DNA of 16,357 bases from Clostridiaceae bacterium (GTDB taxonomy: Bacteria > Bacillota > Clostridia > Oscillospirales > Acutalibacteraceae), in contig JAEDEQ010000045.1 of the NCBI GenBank assembly GCA_016293225.1, positions 1-16,357 of the forward strand, given 5' to 3'. A program made the translations under genes and the position numbers. The notes beneath the pieces were generated by a model, which saw only the letters and a program-made list of their open reading frames with translations, was not told where the DNA came from and did no database searches. Positions 1 to 6,586 of the stretch are shown here, piece after piece; positions within the stretch are counted from its first letter, which is position 1; each line of letters starts with the position of its first letter.

Positions 1-236
1 TATCCGTTAAATTTTTCCGCAATAGACAAAAGATCCTTATCCCTGACGAGAAGCCCATATCTGTCGGTCACCTCAAAGCGGTCTGAATTTTCATAGTCAA
101 CCGCTGCAATCTGATAATCATCAGGTCCATATTCCGTATTGTGGTAACCGATGAGATAAACAACGAATACCGTAACAAGCACAAGACCGATAAGAATAAG
201 CGGCGTCCACAAAATCCACAATAATTTTTTCTTCAT
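1..236 (-). CDS. Membrane-anchored protein of unknown function (5' part, cut by window edge)
   Basis: The reading frame opens at an ATG (234-236) and runs off the left edge after 78 codons. A GGGGAG ribosome binding site lies about 8 bases upstream. The protein starts MKKKLLWILW and has one long hydrophobic stretch (about residues 5-29), which suggests an uncleaved signal anchor or signal peptide. A soluble, probably extracytoplasmic part follows and includes DRYGLLVRDKDLL. I do not recognise the family. It lies 108 bases downstream of the DacA-like gene on the same strand, so it could be its distal operon partner, but the gap is large enough for its own promoter. The C-terminal part is missing, so no function is proposed. 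Confidence 0.7.
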   Translation of the reverse strand, partial: MKKKLLWILWTPLILIGLVLVTVFVVYLIGYHNTEYGPDDYQIAAVDYENSDRFEVTDRYGLLVRDKDLLSIAEKFNG

Positions 237-344
237 AATAAATTCTCCCCAATTGTTTTGTTTTAAGAGCAAAACATTGATGTGCAATTAGTTAAAAATT
301 CGAAACAGGTACTTAAGGCACGCGGTTTTGAAACCGGCGTTCTC

Positions 345-1703
345 TTATTCTTTTGCGGAGATCTTTTTCTTTTCATCGGAAGAGTTCTCCCGCTTTGTTT
401 TTTTGATAAGGGTTATAAAGTAAATGATTACGCCCAAAAGTGCAACAATCTCAAGAATAATGAACCACGTTGAGGTCAGCACGGCTTTTACGCCTGTCAT
501 TGCAAGGCGGAAAACGCTGAGACTGACATCGTTTGCGGCAACAAGGTTGATTGTTGCAATCTCGCCGCCGGCATAGTAAACCTTGGCCTGACAAATAACC
601 TCGCCTGCCTTTATCGGTGCGGAAAGCTTTTCCGGCAGCGTTTCCTTAACGGGCTCAATGAGCACGGAATCGCTTGTTGCGCCTGCCGGCACAAGCGCCG
701 AGGTCTCCTTTTCCGGAACAAGGCGCAGCGTGTCGCCGTTCTTTCCGGCAATAACGTTAACAACGGTAACGGTCTGGTTCGCAGTTGCAACAACTCTGAA
801 GCGGATATTGTCATAGACCCACGCAACAAGCTTTTTGGCGTCGGTAACCGCCGTGTTTTCCTCCGAGCCGTCGGAGTCAATATCCTTATATTCTCCGCCC
901 ATTACAACGGTGAGATAGGAGTAGCCGTCCTGCGAAGATACGGCCGCAATGCACTCCCCTGCCTTATCGGTGGAGGTCTGCTTTCCGCCCGTTATCGAGG
1001 GGTGATAGTAAAGGCTGATGGTCTGGTTGAGCATTTTGTTTGAGGCGCTGTAGGTGCGCTCCTCATTCTGCTGCGTTTTCGGCAGCACAACCTCGGACGC
1101 CGAAAATGCCTCGCTGAAAGCAGGATAGTTGAGGGCATATTTCACAATTTTTGCAACGTCTGCGGCGCTTGTATACTGTCCGTCCTCATCAAAGCCCGTG
1201 ATGTTTTTAAGCTTTGTGTTCTTGCAGCCTATCTTATCGGCAAGGCTCTGCATTATGCTCACAAACGAGGCGGAGGAGCCGGAAATGCTGTGGGCAACAA
1301 CGCTTGCAACATCGTTTGCGCCGTAGATAATGAGCACGTCCAAAAGCTGCTTTTTGGTATAGGTCTCCCCTGCCTTGAGGTCCGCCACGCGCACTCCGTA
1401 GGTGTACTCAACAAGGGAAAGCGATTTTTCCGTGACCTCGACCGGCTCTTCAAGACTGCCCCAGTTTTCGATTGCGGCAACGGCGGCAAGGAGCTTTACA
1501 AAGGCCGCCGGCGGAACGCTTTTGTTCTCGTTTTTACTGAACATTACCGAGCCGTCGTCAAGGCTTATCATATAATATTCCTTTGAATCAAGCTTTTTTG
1601 TGACCTCGGTCTCGTTGTTATAGGTTGCAAGAGCCGCAGACGGCGGCAGCACCGCGGCAAAAACAAGCACAAGCGAAACAACGGAGGCAAAAATCTTTTT
1701 CAT
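345..1703 (-). CDS. Secreted D-alanyl-D-alanine carboxypeptidase (peptidase S11) homologue, probably catalytically inactive
   Basis: About 452 residues, close to PBP5/DacA length. I chose the ATG at 1703 because it gives a clean signal peptide (MKKIFASVVS onward, ending near PPSAALA); an in-frame GTG at 1715 would only add MMWI. Family landmarks are present: YYMISLDDGSVMFSKNEN before the active site, a GFDEDGQYTSAADVAKIV segment, and the D-K-A-G after the third motif. All three catalytic motifs are changed, however. SxxK reads A67-F-V-K70, SxN reads G128-A-N130, and KTG reads K241-Q-T243. A probable PBP5_C-like beta domain follows at about 295-395. Near the C-terminus there is a true transmembrane helix (WFIILEIVALLGVIIYFITL) and a charged tail, rather than PBP5's amphipathic anchor. 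The fold assignment is firm. Loss of D-Ala carboxypeptidase activity is inferred from the missing nucleophile. A structural or peptidoglycan-binding role is possible but not shown. Confidence 0.85.
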   Translation of the reverse strand: MKKIFASVVSLVLVFAAVLPPSAALATYNNETEVTKKLDSKEYYMISLDDGSVMFSKNENKSVPPAAFVKLLAAVAAIENWGSLEEPVEVTEKSLSLVEYTYGVRVADLKAGETYTKKQLLDVLIIYGANDVASVVAHSISGSSASFVSIMQSLADKIGCKNTKLKNITGFDEDGQYTSAADVAKIVKYALNYPAFSEAFSASEVVLPKTQQNEERTYSASNKMLNQTISLYYHPSITGGKQTSTDKAGECIAAVSSQDGYSYLTVVMGGEYKDIDSDGSEENTAVTDAKKLVAWVYDNIRFRVVATANQTVTVVNVIAGKNGDTLRLVPEKETSALVPAGATSDSVLIEPVKETLPEKLSAPIKAGEVICQAKVYYAGGEIATINLVAANDVSLSVFRLAMTGVKAVLTSTWFIILEIVALLGVIIYFITLIKKTKRENSSDEKKKISAKE

Positions 1704-1750
1704 AATCCACATCACCCATTTGACACATTCTGTCTGTTTTTTTGAAACGA

Positions 1751-1779
1751 TTGCAAAACGCTGAAAAATATGCTATATT
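1751..1779 (+). promoter_or_regulatory. Predicted sigma-A promoter for the metallophosphoesterase gene
   Basis: TTGCAA (1751-1756) and TATATT (1774-1779) are separated by 17 bases and face the gene at 1926. This predicts a transcript start near 1786 and a leader of about 140 bases. Confidence 0.5.
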
Positions 1780-1817
1780 AATTGTACATTTGAAAAGCAC
1801 AGACTCATATTCGATTA

Positions 1818-1840
1818 ATTATAACAATTATTTCGCCGAA
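1818..1840 (-). promoter_or_regulatory. Predicted promoter for the DacA-like gene (extended -10)
   Basis: On the minus strand, TATAAT (1818-1823) is preceded by TG one base upstream, an extended -10. Only a weak -35 (TTTATT) lies 17 bases further up. The predicted transcript starts near 1811, about 108 bases before the ATG at 1703. It overlaps head-on with the predicted plus-strand promoter transcript, so the two leaders are partly complementary. Confidence 0.45.
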
Positions 1841-1901
1841 AATAAACCTTTTCGGTAAATTAATTTTAAATTTACATTTTCTGTTTTGCGAAAGGAGCTT
1901 T

Positions 1902-1917
1902 CCGGAGGAAAATCCGG
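1902..1917 (+). other. Small hairpin enclosing a Shine-Dalgarno-like GGAGG in the phosphoesterase leader
   Basis: CCGGA (1902-1906) pairs with TCCGG (1913-1917) around a six-base loop that carries part of GGAGG. The outer GAAAG and CTTTC could extend it. The GGAGG is 17 bases from the GTG start, longer than optimal unless the hairpin shortens the distance. A second weak GGGG lies 6 bases from the GTG. Confidence 0.3.
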
Positions 1918-1925
1918 GGCTTTCG

Positions 1926-2630
1926 GTGGTTAAAATGATCTATGTTACCGGCGACACACACGCAGTTCTTTCCCGCTTTGACGACCCGCGCCTGAACGCG
2001 CTCAAAAAGGACGATACTCTCATCGTCTGCGGCGACTTCGGCTTCCTCTGGGACGGCTCAAAGGAGGAAATGAGCGCGCTCAAAAAGCTTGCAAAGAAAA
2101 AATATACAATTTGCTTCATTGACGGCACGCACGAAAACTTTGACATGCTTTCAAAGCTCAAGGTCAAAAAGTGGCACGGCGGCAAGGTTCATCAGATTGC
2201 AGGCAATATTCTTCACCTTATGCGCGGCCAGGTTTTTGAACTTGAGGGCAAAAAAATCTTCACAATGGGCGGCGGAGAAAGCCCGGACATTGAAATACGC
2301 TTTGAGATGAACACCTGGTCGGAAAAGGAGATTCCGACGCGCGACGAGCTTGTTGAAGGGGTTGACAATCTGCAAAAATACGGCGGCAAGGTCGATATCA
2401 TAATTACCCACGAGCCGCCGGCAAAAATCAAGGAATTTCTGCTGCTTGACCGCGTGGGCGTCACGGGAATTACCGCTATAAACACCTACCTTGAGGACGT
2501 TGGAAAAACCTGCGAGTTTGAACACTGGTACTTCGGCTCGCTCCACCTTGACAAGGTCATTTCAAAAACCCACATTTCGCTTTTCTCCGGCATTTTTAAC
2601 GCAGTTACCGGAGAAGAAATTAAAAAATAG
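1926..2630 (+). CDS. Calcineurin-like metallophosphoesterase with an altered metal-B site
   Basis: 234 residues from a GTG start (MVKMIY); an ATG three codons later (1935) is possible, but its ribosome-site spacing is worse. The order of phosphoesterase motifs is clear: GDTH (D10, H12), GDFG (D37), DGTHENF (67-70), THEPP (H162) and FGSLHLD (204-209). The fold normally carries D-x-H, GD, GNH[DE], H and GHxH, which bind two metal ions. Here the Asn of GNHE is Thr68 and the first His of GHxH is Ser205, while all metal-A ligands (D10, H12, D37, H207) remain. The protein is soluble, has no signal peptide and is single-domain. Substrate is unknown; the family includes phosphodiesterases and protein phosphatases. 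It is transcribed alone and ends at a terminator shared with the convergent feo operon. Confidence 0.85.
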   Translation: MVKMIYVTGDTHAVLSRFDDPRLNALKKDDTLIVCGDFGFLWDGSKEEMSALKKLAKKKYTICFIDGTHENFDMLSKLKVKKWHGGKVHQIAGNILHLMRGQVFELEGKKIFTMGGGESPDIEIRFEMNTWSEKEIPTRDELVEGVDNLQKYGGKVDIIITHEPPAKIKEFLLLDRVGVTGITAINTYLEDVGKTCEFEHWYFGSLHLDKVISKTHISLFSGIFNAVTGEEIKK

Positions 2631-2652
2631 CGCCCTTTTGCGCAGAAAATTA

Positions 2653-2697
2653 TTGCACCCCGAAAGCGTACTGCTTTTTGGGGTGCAAGTGCTTTTT
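2653..2697 (+). terminator. Intrinsic terminator after the metallophosphoesterase gene
   Basis: TTGCACCCC (2653-2661) pairs perfectly with GGGGTGCAA (2680-2688), with an inner AAAGC/GCTTT pairing, and is followed by GTGCTTTTT. It lies between convergent genes. The minus-strand side is followed by TAATTTT, so it may also weakly end feoB transcripts. Confidence 0.85.
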
Positions 2698-2723
2698 AAT
2701 AAAGCCGGCTGATTTCCGTTTGT

Positions 2724-4829
2724 CTAATGTCCGAACACTGCATTGACAAGTATGCAGAAAACAATTCCGTAAACAGTTGGAACAAGGAAGGAAAGCGCGG
2801 TCCATTTGAAGCTTTTTGTCTCCTTCCATATTGTCAGCAGCGTTGTTGAACACGGAAAATGCATCAGCGAAAACAAGATGAAGCATACGCCCGTGACAGC
2901 CGTCCAGCCGTTTTGCGTAAGTATTGAAAAAACGGAGGAAATGTCCGACGCATTCACAAGAACTCCCTGAGAAGTATAGCACATCAGCGCCACGGGGAGA
3001 ACTATCTCGTTTGCGGGAAAGCCGAGTATGAACGAAAGCAGGATAACACCGTCGAGCCCCATCAGTCTGCCCGGAGCGTCAAGAAACTGCGCAATGTGAG
3101 TGACTATTGCCGCGTCGCCTGCTTTTATGTTCGCCAGAAGCCAGATGACAAGACCCATCGGCGCGGAAACACAGACCGCCCTTGAAAGCACAAACAGCGT
3201 GCGGTCAAAAACGCTGCGCACAAGCACGGAGCCGATTTTCGGCACACGGTACGGCGGCATTTCAAGCGTAAACGCCGAGCTTTCGCCTTTGAGCACCGTT
3301 TTGGAAAGTATATACGACGCTGAAAAAGTTGCAAGCACGCTGAAAACAATCACGAGCGTAAGTATTCCTGCGGCGGCAAAGGGTCTTACCGCTTTTGCAA
3401 GCGGCGCGGCAAAGAACATGGAAATGATTGCAATAATAGTCGGAAAGCGTCCGTTGCAGGGAACAAACGCGTTTGTCAGGATTGCTATGAGCCGCTCCCT
3501 TTTTGAGTCGATTATCCGGCAGCCGACAACTCCGGCCGCGTTGCAGCCGAGCCCCATGCACATGCAAAGACTCTGCTTTCCGCAGGCGCTGCATTTTTTG
3601 AAGCAGTGGTCAAGATTGAACGCAACGCGCGGAAGATAGCCTAAATCTTCAAGCAGAGTGAAAAGAGGAAAGAAGATTGCCATCGGCGGAAGCATTACGG
3701 AAACGACCCACGCCATTGTTGTGTACACTCCGTCTATAAGCGCGCCGGTAAGGTAAGGGCCGGCATTCAGCCTTTCAAGCAGTGCTCTGAGCCTGTCGCC
3801 GAGCGAGAAAAGGAAGCGCGACAACAGCTCGGACGGATAATTCGCCGCATAAATAGTGATAAAAAGCACAAGAGTAAGAAGCAAAAGCATTACCGGTATG
3901 CCGGTTTTCGCTCCCGTAAAAACCTTATCAAGCCTGCGGTCAAGGCTGTCGTTACGCCTTGTGCAGTCAACACAGCTTTCGGCAAGGCTTTTTGCCCTTG
4001 AAAGCAGGGAAAGCGTCATGCTGTCGCGCAGCGAGGACTCGGTCAGATGCTCCTTTGAAAGGATTTCGCGCGCTTCAGAAAGGCTTTCTTTCAGACGTGC
4101 GTTCTCCTCAATTTTCCTGCCGCAGCTTTTTTCATAGGCTTCAATAAAGCTTTCATCGGAAAAAAGCAGCTGCGCTTTTATAAAGCGGCGATTCCTGCCC
4201 CGCACTCCCTCAAGGCTTTTTATTGCCGTTTCAACCGCGGTGTCATAGCTGAACGGAGCGCGGTAGCGCTGATTTTGCGCGCATACCTCGCTGATTTTTT
4301 GTTTCAGCAGTTCCAGACCCGTCCTGCTTTTTGCATCGGTACACACTACCGGCACACCGAGAAGCTCTTCAAGCTTTTCGGCGTTGATTTTTATGTTCTT
4401 CTTTTTGGCTTCGTCAAAAAGGTTCAGGCAGACTACTGCACTGCGTGTGACCTCAAGCACCTGCAAAACAAGCGCAAGGCTCCTTTCAAGCGTTGTGCAG
4501 TCGCAGACAACAACAACGCAGTCGTTCTTTTCAAAGCAAAGGAAATCCCTTGCAACGGCTTCCTCCTGCGAATGAGGAAAAAGCGAATATGTTCCGGGAA
4601 GATCGACAAGCGTAAATTCCTTTCCGTCCTGCGTAAATGTTCCCACCGCCGATGTCACGGTCTTTCCGGGCCAGTTGCCCGTGTGCTGGTGAAGCCCCGT
4701 CAGAGCGTTGAACACCGTGCTTTTTCCGACATTGGGATTGCCGGCAAGAGCCACCGTTTTTGTGTTTTCTGCAATTTTCAGCTCCTTTTGCGCTGCGTTT
4801 TTTCCGGTTGATCCGCCTGAAAGACCCAT
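2724..4829 (-). CDS. feoB: Ferrous iron transporter FeoB
   Basis: 701 residues, typical length. FeoB is the inner-membrane Fe(II) importer with an N-terminal G domain. That domain shows G1 GNPNVGKST (30-38), GNWPGKTV in the switch-I region (51-58), G3 DLPGT (76-80) and G4 NLFD (136-139). A helical spacer (about 200-300) follows, then several membrane helices from about residue 310 to the end. The first Gate region is the cysteine-rich clostridial form: KKCSACGKQSLCMCMGLGC (411-429), then NAAGVVGCR and FVPCNGRFP. The second Gate region holds LLSFILGFPANEIVLPV (597-613). Start ATG 4829 has GAGGGTG just upstream. feoA ends 13 bases before it, so the two are co-transcribed. No feoC follows. Selectivity for Fe(II) is inferred from the family. 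Confidence 0.96.
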   Translation of the reverse strand: MGLSGGSTGKNAAQKELKIAENTKTVALAGNPNVGKSTVFNALTGLHQHTGNWPGKTVTSAVGTFTQDGKEFTLVDLPGTYSLFPHSQEEAVARDFLCFEKNDCVVVVCDCTTLERSLALVLQVLEVTRSAVVCLNLFDEAKKKNIKINAEKLEELLGVPVVCTDAKSRTGLELLKQKISEVCAQNQRYRAPFSYDTAVETAIKSLEGVRGRNRRFIKAQLLFSDESFIEAYEKSCGRKIEENARLKESLSEAREILSKEHLTESSLRDSMTLSLLSRAKSLAESCVDCTRRNDSLDRRLDKVFTGAKTGIPVMLLLLTLVLFITIYAANYPSELLSRFLFSLGDRLRALLERLNAGPYLTGALIDGVYTTMAWVVSVMLPPMAIFFPLFTLLEDLGYLPRVAFNLDHCFKKCSACGKQSLCMCMGLGCNAAGVVGCRIIDSKRERLIAILTNAFVPCNGRFPTIIAIISMFFAAPLAKAVRPFAAAGILTLVIVFSVLATFSASYILSKTVLKGESSAFTLEMPPYRVPKIGSVLVRSVFDRTLFVLSRAVCVSAPMGLVIWLLANIKAGDAAIVTHIAQFLDAPGRLMGLDGVILLSFILGFPANEIVLPVALMCYTSQGVLVNASDISSVFSILTQNGWTAVTGVCFILFSLMHFPCSTTLLTIWKETKSFKWTALSFLVPTVYGIVFCILVNAVFGH

Positions 4830-4842
4830 AGCTCACACCCTC

Positions 4843-5064
4843 TTAATATATTATGACTCCGTCTGCGTCCTCATTGCGTATTGCAATGACGGCGTCCTTG
4901 ATGAGATATGACTTTATGTCGCCGAAAAAGCTTTCCTGAAGACAGGCAACGTATGTTCCCGGAACTATTCCGAGCTCCTGAAAGCGGCGTCGCATTGCTC
5001 CGTCTGTCAGAATATTATGAACAACACTGTTCTCCCCCTTGAGGAGGGCCGAAAGAGGTTTCAT
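4843..5064 (-). CDS. feoA: Ferrous iron transport accessory protein FeoA
   Basis: A small SH3-like cytosolic protein required for FeoB function. The family pattern MRRRFQELGIVPGT is visible, followed by a short beta-rich tail ending DGVIIY. The track of in-frame ATGs offers two starts. The one at 5073 sits only one base after AAAGG, whereas the one at 5064 is 9 bases from it. I therefore prefer 5064 (MKPLSALLKG, 73 residues) over the 76-residue form. It is the first gene of the feoA-feoB operon and follows a predicted promoter with an overlapping palindrome. Confidence 0.92.
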   Translation of the reverse strand: MKPLSALLKGENSVVHNILTDGAMRRRFQELGIVPGTYVACLQESFFGDIKSYLIKDAVIAIRNEDADGVIIY

Positions 5065-5073
5065 CTTTTTCAT

Positions 5074-5078
5074 CCTTT
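5074..5078 (-). promoter_or_regulatory. Ribosome binding site that decides the feoA start
   Basis: AAAGG is followed by two in-frame ATGs, at 1 base and at 9 bases. Only the second spacing is suitable for initiation, so the protein should begin MKPLS. Confidence 0.6.
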
Positions 5079-5090
5079 CGTTTTTTGCTC

Positions 5091-5125
5091 ATTATCATAA
5101 TACGCACAAAAAGAGCCGGGGTGAA
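5091..5125 (-). promoter_or_regulatory. Predicted feoA promoter with overlapping 11-bp palindrome (candidate iron-responsive operator)
   Basis: On the minus strand, TTCACC (5120-5125) and TATTAT (5097-5102) are 17 bases apart. A perfect palindrome, ATTATCATAAT (5091-5101), covers the -10 and the likely transcript start. The AT-rich, ATAAT-based dyad resembles part of a Fur-type box, but it does not match the full 19-bp consensus. The regulator is inference. Confidence 0.4.
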
Positions 5126-5199
5126 AGCTTTTTTTGAGGCAGGACTCTGAACCGGCAAAAAAAGTTCATATCCGAAAGACATTAAAAAGGAAAAAGATA

Positions 5200-5228
5200 T
5201 TGACATAAGGAGCAAAAAATAGTACGCT
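5200..5228 (+). promoter_or_regulatory. Possible promoter for the aconitase-X operon
   Basis: A perfect TTGACA (5200-5205) faces the operon. The best partner at 17 bases is TACGCT (5223-5228), a poor -10. Either an activator is needed or the true start lies elsewhere. Confidence 0.3.
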
Positions 5229-5235
5229 GTTATCA

Positions 5236-5284
5236 GGCGGACTCCGCCGAAAAGCGGCGGACGCATTACTTCGTTTTTCCGAAG
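5236..5284 (+). promoter_or_regulatory. Leader with two mutually exclusive hairpins and a third before the aconitase-X start
   Basis: GGCGG (5236-5240) can pair with CCGCC (5244-5248). The same CCGCCG (5244-5249) can pair instead with CGGCGG (5255-5260). A third small stem, CTTCG/CGAAG (5269-5273 and 5280-5284) with a T-rich loop, ends just before GGGAGG (5290-5295). Competing stems suggest a switch, but there is no proper terminator T-tract. Confidence 0.4.
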
Positions 5285-5302
5285 CAAAAGGGAGGAAATT
5301 TA

Positions 5303-6586
5303 ATGTCAGTCATTTTAACCGATGAACAGCAGGCTATCCTTGACGGCTCAAAGGGCTCAACAATGGCCAAGGTCATGAAAACGCTTGTTATGTTCGGTGA
5401 AGCGTTCGGAGCCGAAAAAATGGTTCCCGTCACTTCAAAGTACAACCACCTTGTAACCTCGTTCGGTCTCGGTGTTCTTCAGCCGGTTTACGACCTGATG
5501 AACACCCTCATTGAAGCCGGAGTCAAGAGCGGACAGAAGTTCTCTGCCGATCCCCGTCCGTGCGACCCGAACGTTCCGAAAAACTTTCTTCAGAACCTCA
5601 TTTTCAATAAGTTCATGTATAACAAGCAGGATTTCTATGAAAACCAGCTCCAACAGCTCGGTCTTATGGATAAGGACGCCTTTACCTGCACCTGCTACAT
5701 GGACGAGGTCGGCAACAAGCCGAACATGGGCGATGTGCTCAGCTGGTCGGAATCCTCCGCCGTTGTTTATGCAAACTCAGTGCTCGGTGCGCGCTGCAAC
5801 CGCAACTCCGGCATCATGGACATCATGGGCTCAATCGTAGGCTATGTTCCTTATTTCGGTCTGCTCACCGACGAGGGAAGAAAAGCTACATGGATAATTA
5901 AAATTGAAACCGAAAAGAAGCCCGAAGCGCAGCTTCTCGGCTCTGCAATCGGCATGAAGGTTATGGAGGACGTTCCGTTTGTCAAGGGTCTTGACAAGTG
6001 GCTCGGAACCGAGCTTACCGACGAAGCGTGTACCTATCTCAAGGATTTCGGCGCCGCAACAGCCTCAAACGGAGCAGTCGGTCTTTATCACATTGAAAAC
6101 CTTACTCCCGAAGCAAAGCTTCAGGGTGAAAAAATCCTTGCGGACAATGTCAGGGAATATGTCATTGACGACGCAGAGCTTGAAAGAGTTAAAAACAACT
6201 ATCCCATTGTCTGGAAAGACAAAAATGCCAAACCGAAGCTTTGCTTCATCGGCTGTCCGCATATGTCGCTCCGGCAGCTCAAGGACTGGACAGACAGGGT
6301 TGAAGCCTCACTCAAAAAGTACGGAAACAAGAAAGTTGTTATCCCCACCGTGTTCACCGCCGCTCCCGGCGTTCTTAAGGAGTTCAACAAGACCTCATAC
6401 GCCGCAAGGCTCAAGAACACCGGCGTTGTTACCTCGTACGTCTGCCCGCTCATGTATATGAACAATCCCCTTTGCTCAAAGATGCCGGTCATTACATCGT
6501 CAAACAAGCTGCGCACCTATACCACCGCGCGCTACTACACGGACGATGAAATCCTCGTTCAGATTACGAAAGGAGGAAACAGATAA
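5303..6586 (+). CDS. Aconitase X (DUF521) large catalytic subunit, substrate unknown
   Basis: 427 residues from an ATG with an excellent GGGAGG 7 bases upstream. Aconitase-X enzymes are Fe-S hydro-lyases. Characterised members are bacterial cis-3-hydroxy-L-proline dehydratase and archaeal phosphomevalonate dehydratase. Family hallmarks are present: CTCYMDEVGNKP (129-140), WSESSAVVYANSVLGAR (148-164), YFGLLTDEGR, AATASNGAVGLYH, FIGCPHMSL (315-323) and CPLMYMNNPL (381-390) before ITSSNKLRTY. Candidate cluster-binding cysteines are C129, C131, C318 and C381; C87, C165, C314 and C391 are also present. The residue-80 region reads KFSADPRPCDPN rather than what I recall for hydroxyproline-type enzymes. 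No proline racemase, pyrroline-carboxylate reductase or mevalonate-pathway gene is nearby, so the substrate cannot be named. The family call is strong; the reaction is open. Confidence 0.9.
   Translation: MSVILTDEQQAILDGSKGSTMAKVMKTLVMFGEAFGAEKMVPVTSKYNHLVTSFGLGVLQPVYDLMNTLIEAGVKSGQKFSADPRPCDPNVPKNFLQNLIFNKFMYNKQDFYENQLQQLGLMDKDAFTCTCYMDEVGNKPNMGDVLSWSESSAVVYANSVLGARCNRNSGIMDIMGSIVGYVPYFGLLTDEGRKATWIIKIETEKKPEAQLLGSAIGMKVMEDVPFVKGLDKWLGTELTDEACTYLKDFGAATASNGAVGLYHIENLTPEAKLQGEKILADNVREYVIDDAELERVKNNYPIVWKDKNAKPKLCFIGCPHMSLRQLKDWTDRVEASLKKYGNKKVVIPTVFTAAPGVLKEFNKTSYAARLKNTGVVTSYVCPLMYMNNPLCSKMPVITSSNKLRTYTTARYYTDDEILVQITKGGNR

Noticed and set aside
255..275. GTTTTG/CAAAAC inverted repeat between the DacA-like gene and the left-edge gene
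   Set aside because: It is a six-base stem with a nine-base AT-rich loop and no T-tract in a suitable position, too weak to call a terminator or operator.
317..345. CGGTT/AACCG stem just after the DacA-like stop
   Set aside because: It is a short stem and the following minus-strand sequence is not T-rich, so it was not called a terminator.
1618..1800. A 60-residue minus-strand open frame upstream of the DacA-like gene
   Set aside because: It overlaps the DacA-like signal peptide in another frame and begins in the promoter region; no ribosome site or family signal supports it.
3100..3639. A 179-residue plus-strand open frame inside feoB
   Set aside because: It lies opposite conserved FeoB Gate and membrane segments, has no ribosome site, and has a Ser/Thr/Ala-rich composition typical of an antisense shadow.
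5196..5209. The 14-mer GATATTGACATAAG, which occurs here and again at 15950-15963
   Set aside because: A shared 14-mer in 16 kb on two strands is within chance expectation, and the second copy lies inside the ATPase leader with no matching -10. I did not call it a regulatory repeat.
5236..5284. Calling the AcnX leader a known riboswitch or terminator-attenuator
   Set aside because: No known aptamer core is recognisable and no hairpin is directly followed by a T-tract, so only the alternative pairing is reported.
5015..5287. A 90-residue minus-strand open frame overlapping the feoA start and promoter
   Set aside because: It overlaps feoA in another frame, has no convincing ribosome site, and spans the predicted feoA promoter and AcnX leader. 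Its hydrophobic stretch comes from an AT-rich intergenic region.
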